A DNA stretch of 63,169 bases, taken from assembly GCF_900101345.1 (NCBI RefSeq), contig NZ_FMUX01000028.1, positions 1-63,169 on the forward strand. Reading direction: 5' to 3'. The stretch comes from Desulfoluna spongiiphila (GTDB lineage: Bacteria > Desulfobacterota > Desulfobacteria > Desulfobacterales > Desulfolunaceae). The notes under the pieces are model-generated. The model was not told the origin of the DNA and did no database searches. It saw nothing but the letters and a program-made list of their open reading frames with translations. The position numbers and the translations under genes are program-made. Position 1 is the stretch's first letter; the number at the start of each line of letters is the position of its first letter. Positions 33,728 to 42,096 of this stretch are shown here, in pieces.

Positions 33728-33763
33728 AAAACAAAAACCCCCTTGCCGTTTCCAGCAAGGGGG
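33728..33763 (-). terminator. Terminator of a tRNA-Leu copy
   Basis: CCCCCTTGC pairs with GCAAGGGGG on the minus strand and is followed by TTTTTGTTTTGG. The sequence is closely related to the terminator at 33207-33242. Confidence 0.85.
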
Positions 33764-33774
33764 TTGAAGTCAAA

Positions 33775-33859
33775 TGGTGCCGAAGGGGAGACTTGAACTC
33801 CCACGGGTTGCCCCACACGGCCCTCAACCGTGCGCGTCTACCAATTCCACCACTTCGGC
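33775..33859 (-). tRNA. leuU: tRNA-Leu (anticodon GAG), third copy by coordinate
   Basis: 85 nt, identical to the other three copies, with encoded CCA. Confidence 0.97.
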
Positions 33860-33871
33860 AAATGTGAGAGC

Positions 33872-33900
33872 GTTATAACATCGGTTTTCGGGTTGATCAA
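33872..33900 (-). promoter_or_regulatory. Promoter of a tRNA-Leu copy
   Basis: TTGATC-17-TATAAC on the minus strand, followed by GCTCTCACATT as in the other copies. Confidence 0.8.
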
Positions 33901-34041
33901 GCCCTTTTTGCAGGGTTCTCGGCTTTTTTCGTGGGGGCGGTGGCGTGGTGTGAGGAAGGGGTTTTGTTTCAGGTGTATTTTCAGTGAAGTGTTCCCTTAA
34001 AAGGGGGCAGCGCCGTTTGGAAGGGGTGTTGACAGGGCAAT

Positions 34042-34080
34042 AAAAAACCCCGTCTTGTGTACACAAGACGGGGTTTTTTA
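34042..34080 (-). terminator. Terminator after the secG-proximal tRNA-Leu
   Basis: A long perfect stem, CCCCGTCTTGTG / CACAAGACGGGG, is flanked by A6 and T6, so it can work in both directions. It lies 5 nt after the tRNA at 34085-34169. Confidence 0.88.
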
Positions 34081-34084
34081 TATA

Positions 34085-34169
34085 TGGTGCCGAAGGGGAG
34101 ACTTGAACTCCCACGGGTTGCCCCACACGGCCCTCAACCGTGCGCGTCTACCAATTCCACCACTTCGGC
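34085..34169 (-). tRNA. leuU: tRNA-Leu (anticodon GAG), secG-proximal copy
   Basis: 85 nt, identical to the other copies. It starts 11 nt after the secG stop and lacks the TTGATC/TATAAC promoter of the others, so it is probably cotranscribed with secG, as leuU is linked to secG in enterobacteria. Confidence 0.97.
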
Positions 34170-34180
34170 AAATCGTGCGA

Positions 34181-34480
34181 TTATTCGCTTTTTGTATCCA
34201 CGGGTGCGCTCTGCTCGGCAGCCGGGGGCGCGGTGATTACCGTGCCGCTTTCTTGGGTGCCTGAGTCATACGCCAGAAAGAGCGATGTGATCATGAAGAT
34301 GACCGCAATGGCTGTGGTGGCCTTGCTCATGAAGGTGGCACCGCCGGAGGGGCCAAAAAGCGTCTGGCTGCTTCCGCCACCGAAGGATGCGCCCATGTCG
34401 GCGCCTTTTCCGGTCTGGAGAAGGACAATGAGGATCAGGCCGACGCAGACCAGAATATGAATTATTTTAACAAAAAGCAT
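34181..34480 (-). CDS. secG: Protein translocase subunit SecG
   Basis: 99 aa. Two membrane helices (IIHILVCVGLILIVLLQ and ATTAIAVIFMITSLFLAY) flank the conserved cytosolic loop GKGADMGASFGGGSSQTLFG, the SecG hallmark. A hydrophilic tail ends the protein. It supports SecYE-driven protein export. It follows tpiA by 18 nt and precedes the tRNA-Leu array on the minus strand. Confidence 0.95.
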   Translation of the reverse strand: MLFVKIIHILVCVGLILIVLLQTGKGADMGASFGGGSSQTLFGPSGGATFMSKATTAIAVIFMITSLFLAYDSGTQESGTVITAPPAAEQSAPVDTKSE

Positions 34481-34498
34481 GGGTTCGCCATCCGTTTA

Positions 34499-35260
34499 TC
34501 ATCGTTTGTATCGAACAATCCCGCTGAAGGATTCGGTGTCAAGGCTGGCTCCTCCAACGAGGGCGCCATCCACATCTTCAAGGGCCATTAATTCAGCAAT
34601 GTTGCCCGATTTGACGCTGCCACCATATAGGATTCTCATGGCGTTGGCAAGTTCTTTCTGGAGACTGTCGGCCACGCTTTTCCGTAAGAAGGCGTGCACT
34701 TCCTGAACCATATCAGGCGTTGCCGTGTTGCCGGTGCCGATGGCCCAGACGGGCTCGTAGGCGAGGACAACGGAGGCCAGCTCCTCGGCGGACAACCCCT
34801 TTAATCCCATTTTGACCTGGGTGTCAAGGACCTCGAAGGTTTTTCCCTGTTTTCGCTCCTCATCGGTTTCACCGATGCAGACCACAGGGACCAGGCCGGC
34901 TTCAAGGGCCGATTTGAGCTTGGCGTTGACGGTCTCGTCGGTTTCGCCAAAGTACTGGCGGCGTTCCGAGTGGCCGATGATGACATGGGTGCAGCCGCAG
35001 GATCGGATCATCTCGGCAGAGATTTCACCGGTCCAGGCGCCTTTGGACTCCCAGAACATGTCCTGGGCGGCCACGGCAATGGGGCTGCCTTTAAGGGCCT
35101 CGCAGACGGGGTAAAGGGCGGTGAAGGTGGGGGCCACCATCACGTCCACGTCGGTGTCGGCACCGATGGCGCTTTTCAGCTCATGTGCAAAGGCAACGGA
35201 TTCGGCGCAATCCTTGTGAAGCTTCCAGTTGCCGGCGATGAGAGGGGTACGGGTTGCCAT
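34499..35260 (-). CDS. tpiA: Triosephosphate isomerase
   Basis: 253 aa from the ATG at 35260 with AAAGGAG upstream; a longer start at 35290 adds only MAGPTSKEPP. Motifs: AGNWKLHK (Lys), HVIIGHSERRQYFGE (catalytic His), VVLAYEPVWAIGTG (catalytic Glu), and the phosphate-binding ILYGGSVKSGN. It interconverts dihydroxyacetone phosphate and glyceraldehyde-3-phosphate. It is between gap and secG in one minus-strand operon. Confidence 0.96.
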   Translation of the reverse strand: MATRTPLIAGNWKLHKDCAESVAFAHELKSAIGADTDVDVMVAPTFTALYPVCEALKGSPIAVAAQDMFWESKGAWTGEISAEMIRSCGCTHVIIGHSERRQYFGETDETVNAKLKSALEAGLVPVVCIGETDEERKQGKTFEVLDTQVKMGLKGLSAEELASVVLAYEPVWAIGTGNTATPDMVQEVHAFLRKSVADSLQKELANAMRILYGGSVKSGNIAELMALEDVDGALVGGASLDTESFSGIVRYKR

Positions 35261-35277
35261 AGGGGGCTCCTTTGATG

Positions 35278-35303
35278 TCGGACCGGCCAAAAGGCCGGTC
35301 CGA
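35278..35303. other. Intercistronic hairpin between gap and tpiA
   Basis: A perfect 11-bp stem, TCGGACCGGCC / GGCCGGTCCGA, closes on a 4-nt loop. No T run follows on either strand, so it looks more like an mRNA-stability or attenuating hairpin than a full terminator. Confidence 0.65.
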
Positions 35304-35312
35304 GACAGGGGA

Positions 35313-36314
35313 TTACAGTTTGGATGCGATCATGGCTGCCAGGTCCACCATGCGGTGGGAGTAGCCTGCCTCGTTGTCGTACCAGGAGAGGACCTTCACC
35401 ATGCCGTCGATGACGTCGGTGGAAGGTGCGTCCACACTGGAAGAGGCGGGGGCCCCGTTGAAGTCGATGGAGACAAGGGGGGCGTCGCAGTAATCAAGGA
35501 CCCCTTTGAGCTCGCCGTCGGCGGCCTTTTTGAGGGCGGCGTTGATCTCGTCTTTGGTGGCGGGCTTTTCAAGGTTGACCACGAGGTCCACCAGGGAGAC
35601 GTTGGGGGTGGGGACGCGGATGGACATGCCGTTGAGCTTGCCTTTGAGCTCGGGCAGGACCAGGGCAACGGCCTTGGCGGCACCGGTGGTGGTGGGAACC
35701 ATGGAGCAACCGGCGGCACGGGCACGCCTCAGGTCCTTGTGGGGTGCGTCAAGGATGCGCTGGTCGCCGGTGTAGGCGTGGATGGTGGTCATGAGGCCCT
35801 CTTTGATGCCGAAGGTCTCGTGGAGCACCTTGGCCACGGGGGCCAGGCAGTTGGTGGTGCAGGAGGCGTTGGAGACGATGTGGTGGGCGGCCGCATCGTA
35901 AGTGTCATCGTTCACGCCCATGACGATGGTGGTGTCGGGGTCGCTGGCGGGGGCGGAGATGATCACTTTTTTGGCGCCGGCGGCCAGGTGCTTGGAGGCG
36001 CCTTCGCGGTCGCGGAAGATACCGGTGCACTCCAGGGCGATGGCCACATCAAGCTCTTTCCAGGGGAGGTTCGCGGGATCTTTTTCGGCAGTGACCCGGA
36101 TGGTTTTTCCGTTGACGATGATGCCGTTGTCCGCGGCTTTTACCTCTCCGTCAAAACGCCCGTGTACGGAATCATAGGTCAGAAGGTGGGCGATGGTTTT
36201 GATGTCGGTGAGGTCGTTGATGGCAACCACGTCGATTGCGGGGTTGTTGAGGGCTGCTCTGAAAACCATACGACCGATACGTCCGAATCCGTTGATACCG
36301 ATTTTGATGCTCAT
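35313..36314 (-). CDS. gap: Glyceraldehyde-3-phosphate dehydrogenase, type I
   Basis: 333 aa from the ATG at 36314 with GGAGGAAG upstream. NAD-binding start IKIGINGFGRIGRMVFRA, the active-site SNASCTTNCLAPV with Cys152, and SWYDNEAGYSHRMVDL near the C-terminus. It catalyses the phosphorylating oxidation of glyceraldehyde-3-phosphate in glycolysis and gluconeogenesis. A promoter is expected in the 230-nt gap before it; I see no clear -35/-10 pair there. Confidence 0.96.
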   Translation of the reverse strand: MSIKIGINGFGRIGRMVFRAALNNPAIDVVAINDLTDIKTIAHLLTYDSVHGRFDGEVKAADNGIIVNGKTIRVTAEKDPANLPWKELDVAIALECTGIFRDREGASKHLAAGAKKVIISAPASDPDTTIVMGVNDDTYDAAAHHIVSNASCTTNCLAPVAKVLHETFGIKEGLMTTIHAYTGDQRILDAPHKDLRRARAAGCSMVPTTTGAAKAVALVLPELKGKLNGMSIRVPTPNVSLVDLVVNLEKPATKDEINAALKKAADGELKGVLDYCDAPLVSIDFNGAPASSSVDAPSTDVIDGMVKVLSWYDNEAGYSHRMVDLAAMIASKL

Positions 36315-36564
36315 GGGTCTTCCTCCGTCCAACGTTGGGTGTCAGGACCAGTTGGAGATGTGATGGTGATAAAATTGTTGGTGACGTTTGCAAAGAGGCG
36401 TCCGATGTCCGGGGCTGCAGAAGGTGCAGGCCATCCAAAGGCAATCTTCGGGCGGGTCTTTAAACGTTGTACGGGGCCGAAGAGCGTGGTTGCTCCGGCC
36501 CCTGGCTGCTTATATCGCGGTCGCCCCGATGGCGATCGTTCATTGCCCTGTCAAAGGGGAAACA

Positions 36565-36975
36565 TCAGCGCTTGGCGCCGTTTAAGATGCTGCTGGCAAG
36601 GGAGATGCTGCGTTTGCCGGTGTTTTCCAGGAGCTTGGCCGTGGAGGCCAGGGCTCCTTTTTTCTGTCGCCCCACCGCAGAGATCAGCAGGGGAAGGTTC
36701 ACCCCGGAGATCACCTCCACCTGGTCTTCTTCCAGAAAGGAGAGAGAGAGGTTGGAGGGCGTGCCGCCGAACATGTCGGTGAGGATCAGCACCCCGTCGC
36801 CGGAGTTGACCTCTTTGATGGCCTTGGCCACTTTGTTATGCAGGTCATCGACACTTTTGGTGATGTTGATGGAGACGGGCTTGACCTGCTCAAGGGGCTC
36901 TTTTTGTATAAATTCGGCGGTCTCGATGAGAATGTCACCGAGGTTGCCGTGGGTAACGACCAGTATGCCAATCAT
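36565..36975 (-). CDS. PTS mannose-family EIIA-like protein
   Basis: 136 aa. It begins MIGILVVTHGNLGDILIETA with the phospho-acceptor His9, then DGVLILTDMFGGTPSNL and VISGVNLPLLISAV, the EIIA-Man fold. No EIIB, EIIC, HPr or EI gene lies in the window, so it is probably regulatory rather than a sugar carrier, as often seen for the Desulfobacterota members next to rapZ and ptsN. The gap to rapZ upstream is 170 nt. Confidence 0.9.
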   Translation of the reverse strand: MIGILVVTHGNLGDILIETAEFIQKEPLEQVKPVSINITKSVDDLHNKVAKAIKEVNSGDGVLILTDMFGGTPSNLSLSFLEEDQVEVISGVNLPLLISAVGRQKKGALASTAKLLENTGKRSISLASSILNGAKR

Positions 36976-37145
36976 ATATAAACCTCATGTGGGGCATCTT
37001 GTATGATGGCCTCGCAACACGACAGGGGCATGGCTCATGCCGCCCTTCGGTTGTGCCCCGGCAAGGGGCGGGGTGCGAGGCGTTTCCGGGCTGTAACGCT
37101 TTCGAGTGTATCATTTTTTTGCGGGCAGGGCACACCTGCCGGCGT

Positions 37146-38021
37146 TTATTCCTCCCGACCGATGTCCCGGTGCAGGAGTCGGATATCGGAATAGCGACGC
37201 TTCAAGTGGTTGTGGATTTCTGTGGCGACGGCCACGCTTCGGTGCCGCCCGCCGGTGCATCCCACGCCCAGGGTGAGGTAGTGCTTGCCCTCTTTCTGGT
37301 ACATGGGAATGAGAAAGTCCAGGAGATCGGTGTATTTCAGCAGAAAGGTCCGGGTGCCTTCTCCGTTCAGGACAAAATCCCGGACATCCGGGGCGAGTCC
37401 GCTGTGGGGTTTCAGCTCCGGGATAAAGTACGGGTTTTCGAGGAACCGGACATCCACCATGAGGTCTGCGTCCTGGGGCACCCCGTACTTGAACCCGAAG
37501 GAGACCACGGAGATTTTGAGCGGCGTCCTGTGATGGGAGTCGGCCGCCAATTCCGAGATGACCTTTTTAAGCTCATGGACGGTGAGGCTGGAGGTATTGA
37601 TGATCCGGGCGGCATCTTCGTTTCGCAGGGCCAGGAGCTCTTCCCGTTCCTGGTTGATGGCGTCCATGACCCCTTTGTCTCCCACGGCCAGGGGGTGGGT
37701 GCGACGTGTCTGGGAGAAGCGCCGCGTAAGGGTGGTGACATCGGCCTCCAGAAATATCACCTTGAGCTTGTGACCGGCCTGCTTCAGTTCATCGAAGACG
37801 CTGCGGTAGGACTTGAGAAAGGTGCGCTCTCGAAGGTCCATGCCGAAGGCAATGCCTCTGTAGTGGGTCTCCTTGGCAATGGGGATTTCCATGAACTTGG
37901 GCAGCAGAGTCACGGGGAGGTTGTCCACGCAATAGTATCCGGCATCCTCAAAAGCGGCCAGGGCGGTACTCTTACCGGAACCTGCCTGGCCTGTGATGAT
38001 GAATATGTTGAAGATGTTCAT
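37146..38021 (-). CDS. rapZ: RapZ/YvcJ family nucleotide-binding RNA-interacting protein
   Basis: 291 aa from the ATG at 38021 (GGGAG upstream). The P-loop ITGQAGSGKSTALAAFED is at residues 9-26, then YYCVDNLPVTLLPKF, DLRERTFLK, VSFGFKYGVPQDADLM, and the C-terminal GCTGGRHRSVAVAT with ERL-type end. In enterobacteria RapZ guides RNase E to the GlmZ RNA to control amino-sugar synthesis; that RNA pair is not known outside that group, so its role here is open. It sits between ptsN and the EIIA-Man gene. Confidence 0.94.
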   Translation of the reverse strand: MNIFNIFIITGQAGSGKSTALAAFEDAGYYCVDNLPVTLLPKFMEIPIAKETHYRGIAFGMDLRERTFLKSYRSVFDELKQAGHKLKVIFLEADVTTLTRRFSQTRRTHPLAVGDKGVMDAINQEREELLALRNEDAARIINTSSLTVHELKKVISELAADSHHRTPLKISVVSFGFKYGVPQDADLMVDVRFLENPYFIPELKPHSGLAPDVRDFVLNGEGTRTFLLKYTDLLDFLIPMYQKEGKHYLTLGVGCTGGRHRSVAVATEIHNHLKRRYSDIRLLHRDIGREE

Positions 38022-38191
38022 GGGGGGAACTCCCTTTGCAGCCCGGGGCTGTAGCCGGCAAGGCCGCATGGTGGTTGCGAATCCTTAAATGGGCGGATCG
38101 GTTCAGGGTGTCGGTGTTCGTTGAAATCGTCAAGGAGTTTGCCTCTCAAGGGGCTGAAACCCGTATCCGGCCGGGTGATGGTCGGTGCGTA

Positions 38192-38653
38192 TCATCCGTT
38201 TTCGTTGTCTTCGTTTCGGATGATGGCGTGGATCTCGTCCCGGGACGCGGCGGTCATCAGTTTTTTCCGGAAGAGATCGCTCTTCAGCATTTTGGAGAGT
38301 CGGGCCAGGAGCTTTAAGTGTTGGCCGGTGGACTGCTCGGGGGTAACAAGGACAAAAAAGATATGGGCGGGGCGACCATCCAGGGAGTCAAAGTCCACGC
38401 CCTGGCGGCTCATGCCGAATCCCACCACCATGCGGTCCAGGCCGGCGATTTTTCCGTGGGGAATGCCGATGCCGTCTCCGATGCCGGTGCTTCCGAGCTG
38501 TTCCCGTTCAAGGAGAACCCGCACCAAATCCGGATGATGGAGGCCGGTGAGGTCCGCAATGGGGGCGGCGAGTTCTTCCAGGATTCCTTTTTTGTCCCGT
38601 GACGTGAGTTCGGGGATGATCGTTTCCAGCTGCAGTACATCGAGGATTTTCAT
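38192..38653 (-). CDS. ptsN: Nitrogen-PTS EIIA protein PtsN
   Basis: 153 aa. The phospho-acceptor His is in GIGDGIGIPHGKIAGLDRM (about residue 66), with VLLEREQLGSTGIGDG before it and IFFVLVTPEQSTGQHLKLLA after it, standard for EIIA-Ntr. It carries phosphate-based nitrogen and potassium signals. Located between hpf and rapZ as in many proteobacteria; the partner NPr is missing from the cluster. Confidence 0.94.
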   Translation of the reverse strand: MKILDVLQLETIIPELTSRDKKGILEELAAPIADLTGLHHPDLVRVLLEREQLGSTGIGDGIGIPHGKIAGLDRMVVGFGMSRQGVDFDSLDGRPAHIFFVLVTPEQSTGQHLKLLARLSKMLKSDLFRKKLMTAASRDEIHAIIRNEDNENG

Positions 38654-39154
38654 AATGATTCACCCAGAGAGTCTCTGTTGGCCTGTCCGGCGGTGTGTCT
38701 GTCAGGCCGTATGGTTCGGCCGTCCTTTGCAGGGCATTGCGTGCGACGGGAGCCGACAGGTTTGGGACCTCTACTTTCATATCAGTGGATGGCCCATCTT
38801 TCAAGACCTGATGCGTACGTCGGAGCCGAGGGCTTCAGGCATCCCGCATCAGTTTTTGCCCATGAAAAAAGGTGCCTGCACCGGGCAGGCACCTTTTAAC
38901 CGGAGTTTTTGTAGCCGACATCACCGGGGTTGTCAAATGGATTTCATCTTGATCAGACCTCCGGTGGTCTTGGTTTATGTGGGCGGGTTGCCCTGTCCTC
39001 GGATGGGCTCGTAAAAGGTCAAACAAGCGAAATCGAAACGCATTCTCGGCTGCCGCTCAGGAGCCCTGCATCGCTCCGAGGAGGGGGATGCGGGTCGTCT
39101 GTGAGGGGTATTTTTACGAGCACATCGTCATGCGATGACGGTCAGGCCGGTGGC
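38654..39154. other. Intergenic stretch between hpf and ptsN
   Basis: About 500 nt without a convincing gene. It holds the strong terminator at 38867-38897 and, closer to hpf, a small hairpin CGTCATGCGATGACG near 39127. The 210 nt between the terminator and ptsN should contain the ptsN-rapZ promoter. Confidence 0.6.
38867..38897 (-). terminator. Terminator after hpf
   Basis: A perfect 13-bp stem AAAAGGTGCCTGC / GCAGGCACCTTTT with a 5-nt loop. Read on the minus strand it ends in TTTTTTCATG, so it closes the kds-lpt-rpoN-hpf transcription unit. Confidence 0.85.
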
Positions 39155-39562
39155 TCAGGCCAGCCGACGGTCGTCATCGGCATCAAACTCGGAGAAGTCG
39201 TCAAACTCATCCACGTCAACAGGGGCCTCGTTGATCTCTTCGGCCAGGGTGGGGCGAATCCCCGGGTTGCCGCTTTTGCGGTCCTGTATTTTCTTTTTGT
39301 TTTTGGAAAGCTGCTGCTTGATTTTGTCCACGGCAAGGTCGATGGCGGCGTACATACCTTCGCTTGTTTCGGTGGCGTGGACAGTGGTGCGGCCGCTTGA
39401 GACGTTTATTTCGGTAATATGCCGTATCTTTTCAACGGAAAAAACGACGTTGGCTTCGGAAGGGGCATCAAGCAGTTTGTCGATACGTTCCAGCTTTTTT
39501 GCGGCGTATGCTTTAAGTGCATCGGAAGGGTCAATGTTCTTGAATGTTACAGATACTTGCAT
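39155..39562 (-). CDS. hpf: Ribosome hibernation promoting factor, short form with an acidic tail
   Basis: 135 aa. Residues 1-95 are the S30AE domain (MQVSVTFKNIDPSDALKAYA, KKLERIDKLL, INVSSGRTTVHATE, MYAAIDLAVDKIKQQLSKNK). Long HPF proteins continue into a C-terminal dimerisation domain; here a linker leads instead to the acidic end DVDEFDDFSEFDADDD. It should block the decoding centre of idle ribosomes. It follows rpoN by 10 nt, as in the enterobacterial rpoN-hpf order. Confidence 0.93.
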   Translation of the reverse strand: MQVSVTFKNIDPSDALKAYAAKKLERIDKLLDAPSEANVVFSVEKIRHITEINVSSGRTTVHATETSEGMYAAIDLAVDKIKQQLSKNKKKIQDRKSGNPGIRPTLAEEINEAPVDVDEFDDFSEFDADDDRRLA

Positions 39563-39572
39563 AAATGACCTC

Positions 39573-41009
39573 CTAATATTGTTTTCGTTTGCTTGACGGC
39601 AATATTTTCATTGCCTCACGGTATTTGGCTACCGTTCGTCTAGCGATGTCTACATTGGCCTCCTTTTTTAGGATTTGAGCGATTTTCTCATCGCTGAAGG
39701 GCTTTTTGGTGTCCTCTCCGTCAATGATCTGCTTGATTTTGTCCTGGACACTGGCCGATGCAATGGCCGCGCCATGGACGCGGTTGATGGAGCTGTTGAA
39801 AAAGTATTTCAGCTCGAAGATACCCTGGGGGGTAAATGCGTACTTGTTGGTGGTGACCCGGCTGATGGTGGATTCGTGCATGCCGATATCCTGGGCCACG
39901 TCCCGCAGGACCATGGGCTTTAAGTGGGCGATTCCCTTTTCAAAGAACTCGGCCTGAAACTTTAAGATGCTCTCCATGACGCTGTAGATGGTTTTCTGGC
40001 GCTGGTGGATGCTCTTGATGAGCCAGGCCGCAGAGCGCATTTTGTCCTGGAGGTAGTCCCGGGTGTCGCTGGGGATGTCCTGACCCTTGGAGAGGGCCTG
40101 ACGGTAGTAGGGGTTGACGCGGAGCCGGGGCATGCCGTCATCGTTCAAGGCGATGATGAACTCACCCTCCTCCTTGTAGACGTAGATGTCCGGTGTGATG
40201 TAGTGGGGCTCTTCGGTGCTGAAGGGGCGGCCCGGCTTGGACTCGAACTCCTTGATGATGTTCACCGTGGAGATGATGCTGGGCAGGCTCACTTTCAGCG
40301 CTTTGCTGATGGCCTTGTAGTTTTTGTTCTCCAGCTCCTTGATGTGATGGGTGACGATCTCTTTCATGATCCGGGTCTCCACGCCGAAATGGCGGGCCTG
40401 GATCAAGAGGCACTCCCCTAAATTCCGGGCACAGATGCCCGGAGGGTCAAAGGTCTGGAGCTCTTCGAGGACATCTTCCACGAGCTCTGCCGAATGGCCG
40501 CACTCTTCCGAGATCTCTTCGACGGAGGCGGTGAGGTAGCCGTCACTGCTCAGGTTTCCGATGATGAGGCAGCCGATCTCCTCGGTGTCATTGTCCGGGC
40601 AGGTCATCAGAAGCTGCCAGAGGAGGTGGTCGTCCAGCGACTTCTTCTGGGAGACAAAGGCTTCGTATTTCGGCGCCTCTTTCTGCTCGGATTCATACTG
40701 GGCCTTGCCTGTGGAGTTGTATTCTCCCAGGTAGTTGTCCCAGTCAATGTCACTTCCAATCTTCTCGTCGATTTTCACTTCGGAAGTTGAATTGTCTTCC
40801 TGTACCGGCTTCTCGTCCTCGTGGGTACCCGCTTCCCGTTGTGCCGTCTCCTGAATCTCTTCAAGGGCCGGGTTTTCTTCCAGCTCCTGTGAGATGGCAT
40901 CGACCAGCTCAAGACGGGAGAGTTGCAGGAGTTTGATGGCCTGCTGAAGCTGGGGGGTCATCACCAGTTGTTGGGAGAGGCGCAGCTGTTGCCTGAGTTC
41001 CATTGCCAT
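39573..41009 (-). CDS. rpoN: RNA polymerase sigma-54 factor
   Basis: 478 aa from the ATG at 41009; a further in-frame start at 41072 adds non-conserved residues. Region I is MELRQQLRLSQQLVMTPQLQQAIKLLQLSRLEL (glutamine-rich, residues 3-35), an acidic region II follows, then the core-binding domain (DPPGICARNLGECLLIQA), HTH (MHESTISRVTTNKY) and the RpoN box ARRTVAKYREAMKILPS. It directs -24/-12 promoters such as the one found before pilA in this window. Confidence 0.96.
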   Translation of the reverse strand: MAMELRQQLRLSQQLVMTPQLQQAIKLLQLSRLELVDAISQELEENPALEEIQETAQREAGTHEDEKPVQEDNSTSEVKIDEKIGSDIDWDNYLGEYNSTGKAQYESEQKEAPKYEAFVSQKKSLDDHLLWQLLMTCPDNDTEEIGCLIIGNLSSDGYLTASVEEISEECGHSAELVEDVLEELQTFDPPGICARNLGECLLIQARHFGVETRIMKEIVTHHIKELENKNYKAISKALKVSLPSIISTVNIIKEFESKPGRPFSTEEPHYITPDIYVYKEEGEFIIALNDDGMPRLRVNPYYRQALSKGQDIPSDTRDYLQDKMRSAAWLIKSIHQRQKTIYSVMESILKFQAEFFEKGIAHLKPMVLRDVAQDIGMHESTISRVTTNKYAFTPQGIFELKYFFNSSINRVHGAAIASASVQDKIKQIIDGEDTKKPFSDEKIAQILKKEANVDIARRTVAKYREAMKILPSSKRKQY

Positions 41010-41162
41010 AACTACAACTTCACGGTTTCCATTACGGTTCACACAAGTTTGGGTTGCCGGTCGCATCGCCATTGATACGCCGACTGAAGCCGTCTGTCGG
41101 GACGGTTCAATCCATCGAAATAGGAAACACGGCCCTTATGCGTTTCAAGGGCCGGTGGTCAT

Positions 41163-41885
41163 CTATAGGGTAAAACCTTCGCCCAGGTAAATCCGCCGGG
41201 CGATGTCACTTGATGCAATCTCTTCGGGGGAGCCGGACTCAATGACTTTTCCATCGCTCATGATGTATGCGTTGTCGCATACCCCCAGCGTTTCCCGGAC
41301 GTTGTGATCTGAAATCAATATCCCGATGCCGCGCTCTTTGAGCATGGCGATGATGTTCTGGATGTCGATGACCGCAATGGGGTCAACCCCTGCAAAGGGC
41401 TCATCCAGGAGGATAAAGGCCGGTTTGATGGCCAGGACGCGGGTGATTTCAAGTCGCCTGCGCTCTCCGCCGGAGAGGACGGCGGCCTTTCGGTCTGCCA
41501 GGTGGCTGATGCGGAGCTCGTTCAGCAGCGTTTCGAGACGCTCTTCCTGCTCCTGTTTGGAGATGTCGAGGAGCTCCAGAATCGCCATGACGTTGTCCCT
41601 GACGGACAGGGATTTGAAGATGGAAGACTCCTGGGGGAGGTAGCCGATCCCGCACCGAGCCCGTTTGTAGACGGGGTAGGTGGTGATCTCCTGGTTGTCA
41701 ATGAACACGGAGCCTGCGTCAGGGCGTACAATACCTGCGGCCATGTAAAACGTGGTGGTTTTTCCGGCGCCGTTGGGGCCCAGAAGGCCGGTGACCCGGT
41801 TGCTCTCCACATGGATGGAGACCCCACCTACGACGTCGCGTCCACCGTATGTCTTTACAAGGCTGTTCAACACAAGCTCAGTCAT
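41163..41885 (-). CDS. lptB: LPS export ABC transporter ATPase
   Basis: 240 aa. Walker A GLLGPNGAGKTTTFYM, Q-loop GYLPQESSIFKSLSV, signature VLSGGERRRLEITRVLA, Walker B AFILLDEPFAGVDPIAV, and H-loop GIGILISDHNVRET. The DEPFAGVDP and PQE(S)SIF patterns are LptB-specific. It drives lipopolysaccharide extraction with LptFG (not in the window). A 153-nt gap separates it from rpoN and 211 nt from lptA. Confidence 0.95.
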   Translation of the reverse strand: MTELVLNSLVKTYGGRDVVGGVSIHVESNRVTGLLGPNGAGKTTTFYMAAGIVRPDAGSVFIDNQEITTYPVYKRARCGIGYLPQESSIFKSLSVRDNVMAILELLDISKQEQEERLETLLNELRISHLADRKAAVLSGGERRRLEITRVLAIKPAFILLDEPFAGVDPIAVIDIQNIIAMLKERGIGILISDHNVRETLGVCDNAYIMSDGKVIESGSPEEIASSDIARRIYLGEGFTL

Positions 41886-42096
41886 AAAATCCCGATCTTC
41901 CCTCTTCGTAAGCGTCTTCGTGTTCGGACCCGTACATCAGAATATAATGCATTCGTCGCCGATCTCAAGGGCGGCCCGATCTCTTTGTCGGTTCAGCTTG
42001 TCCGGAACGTCCCTTACCATACCACAGGGGGTTTGAAAAAGCACTTGGCATGTTGGGTAATGGTTGCCGGAAGCACCTATTCCCAAGGCCTCAGCT

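Noticed and set aside
32794..34169. Regularly spaced identical blocks that could suggest a CRISPR or rRNA-like array
   Set aside because: Each block folds as a complete tRNA-Leu with anticodon GAG; spacing is irregular and hundreds of bases long.
35229..36782. A 517-codon plus-strand frame over gap
   Set aside because: Antisense of gap with Gly/Val-rich filler sequence and no ribosome-binding site.
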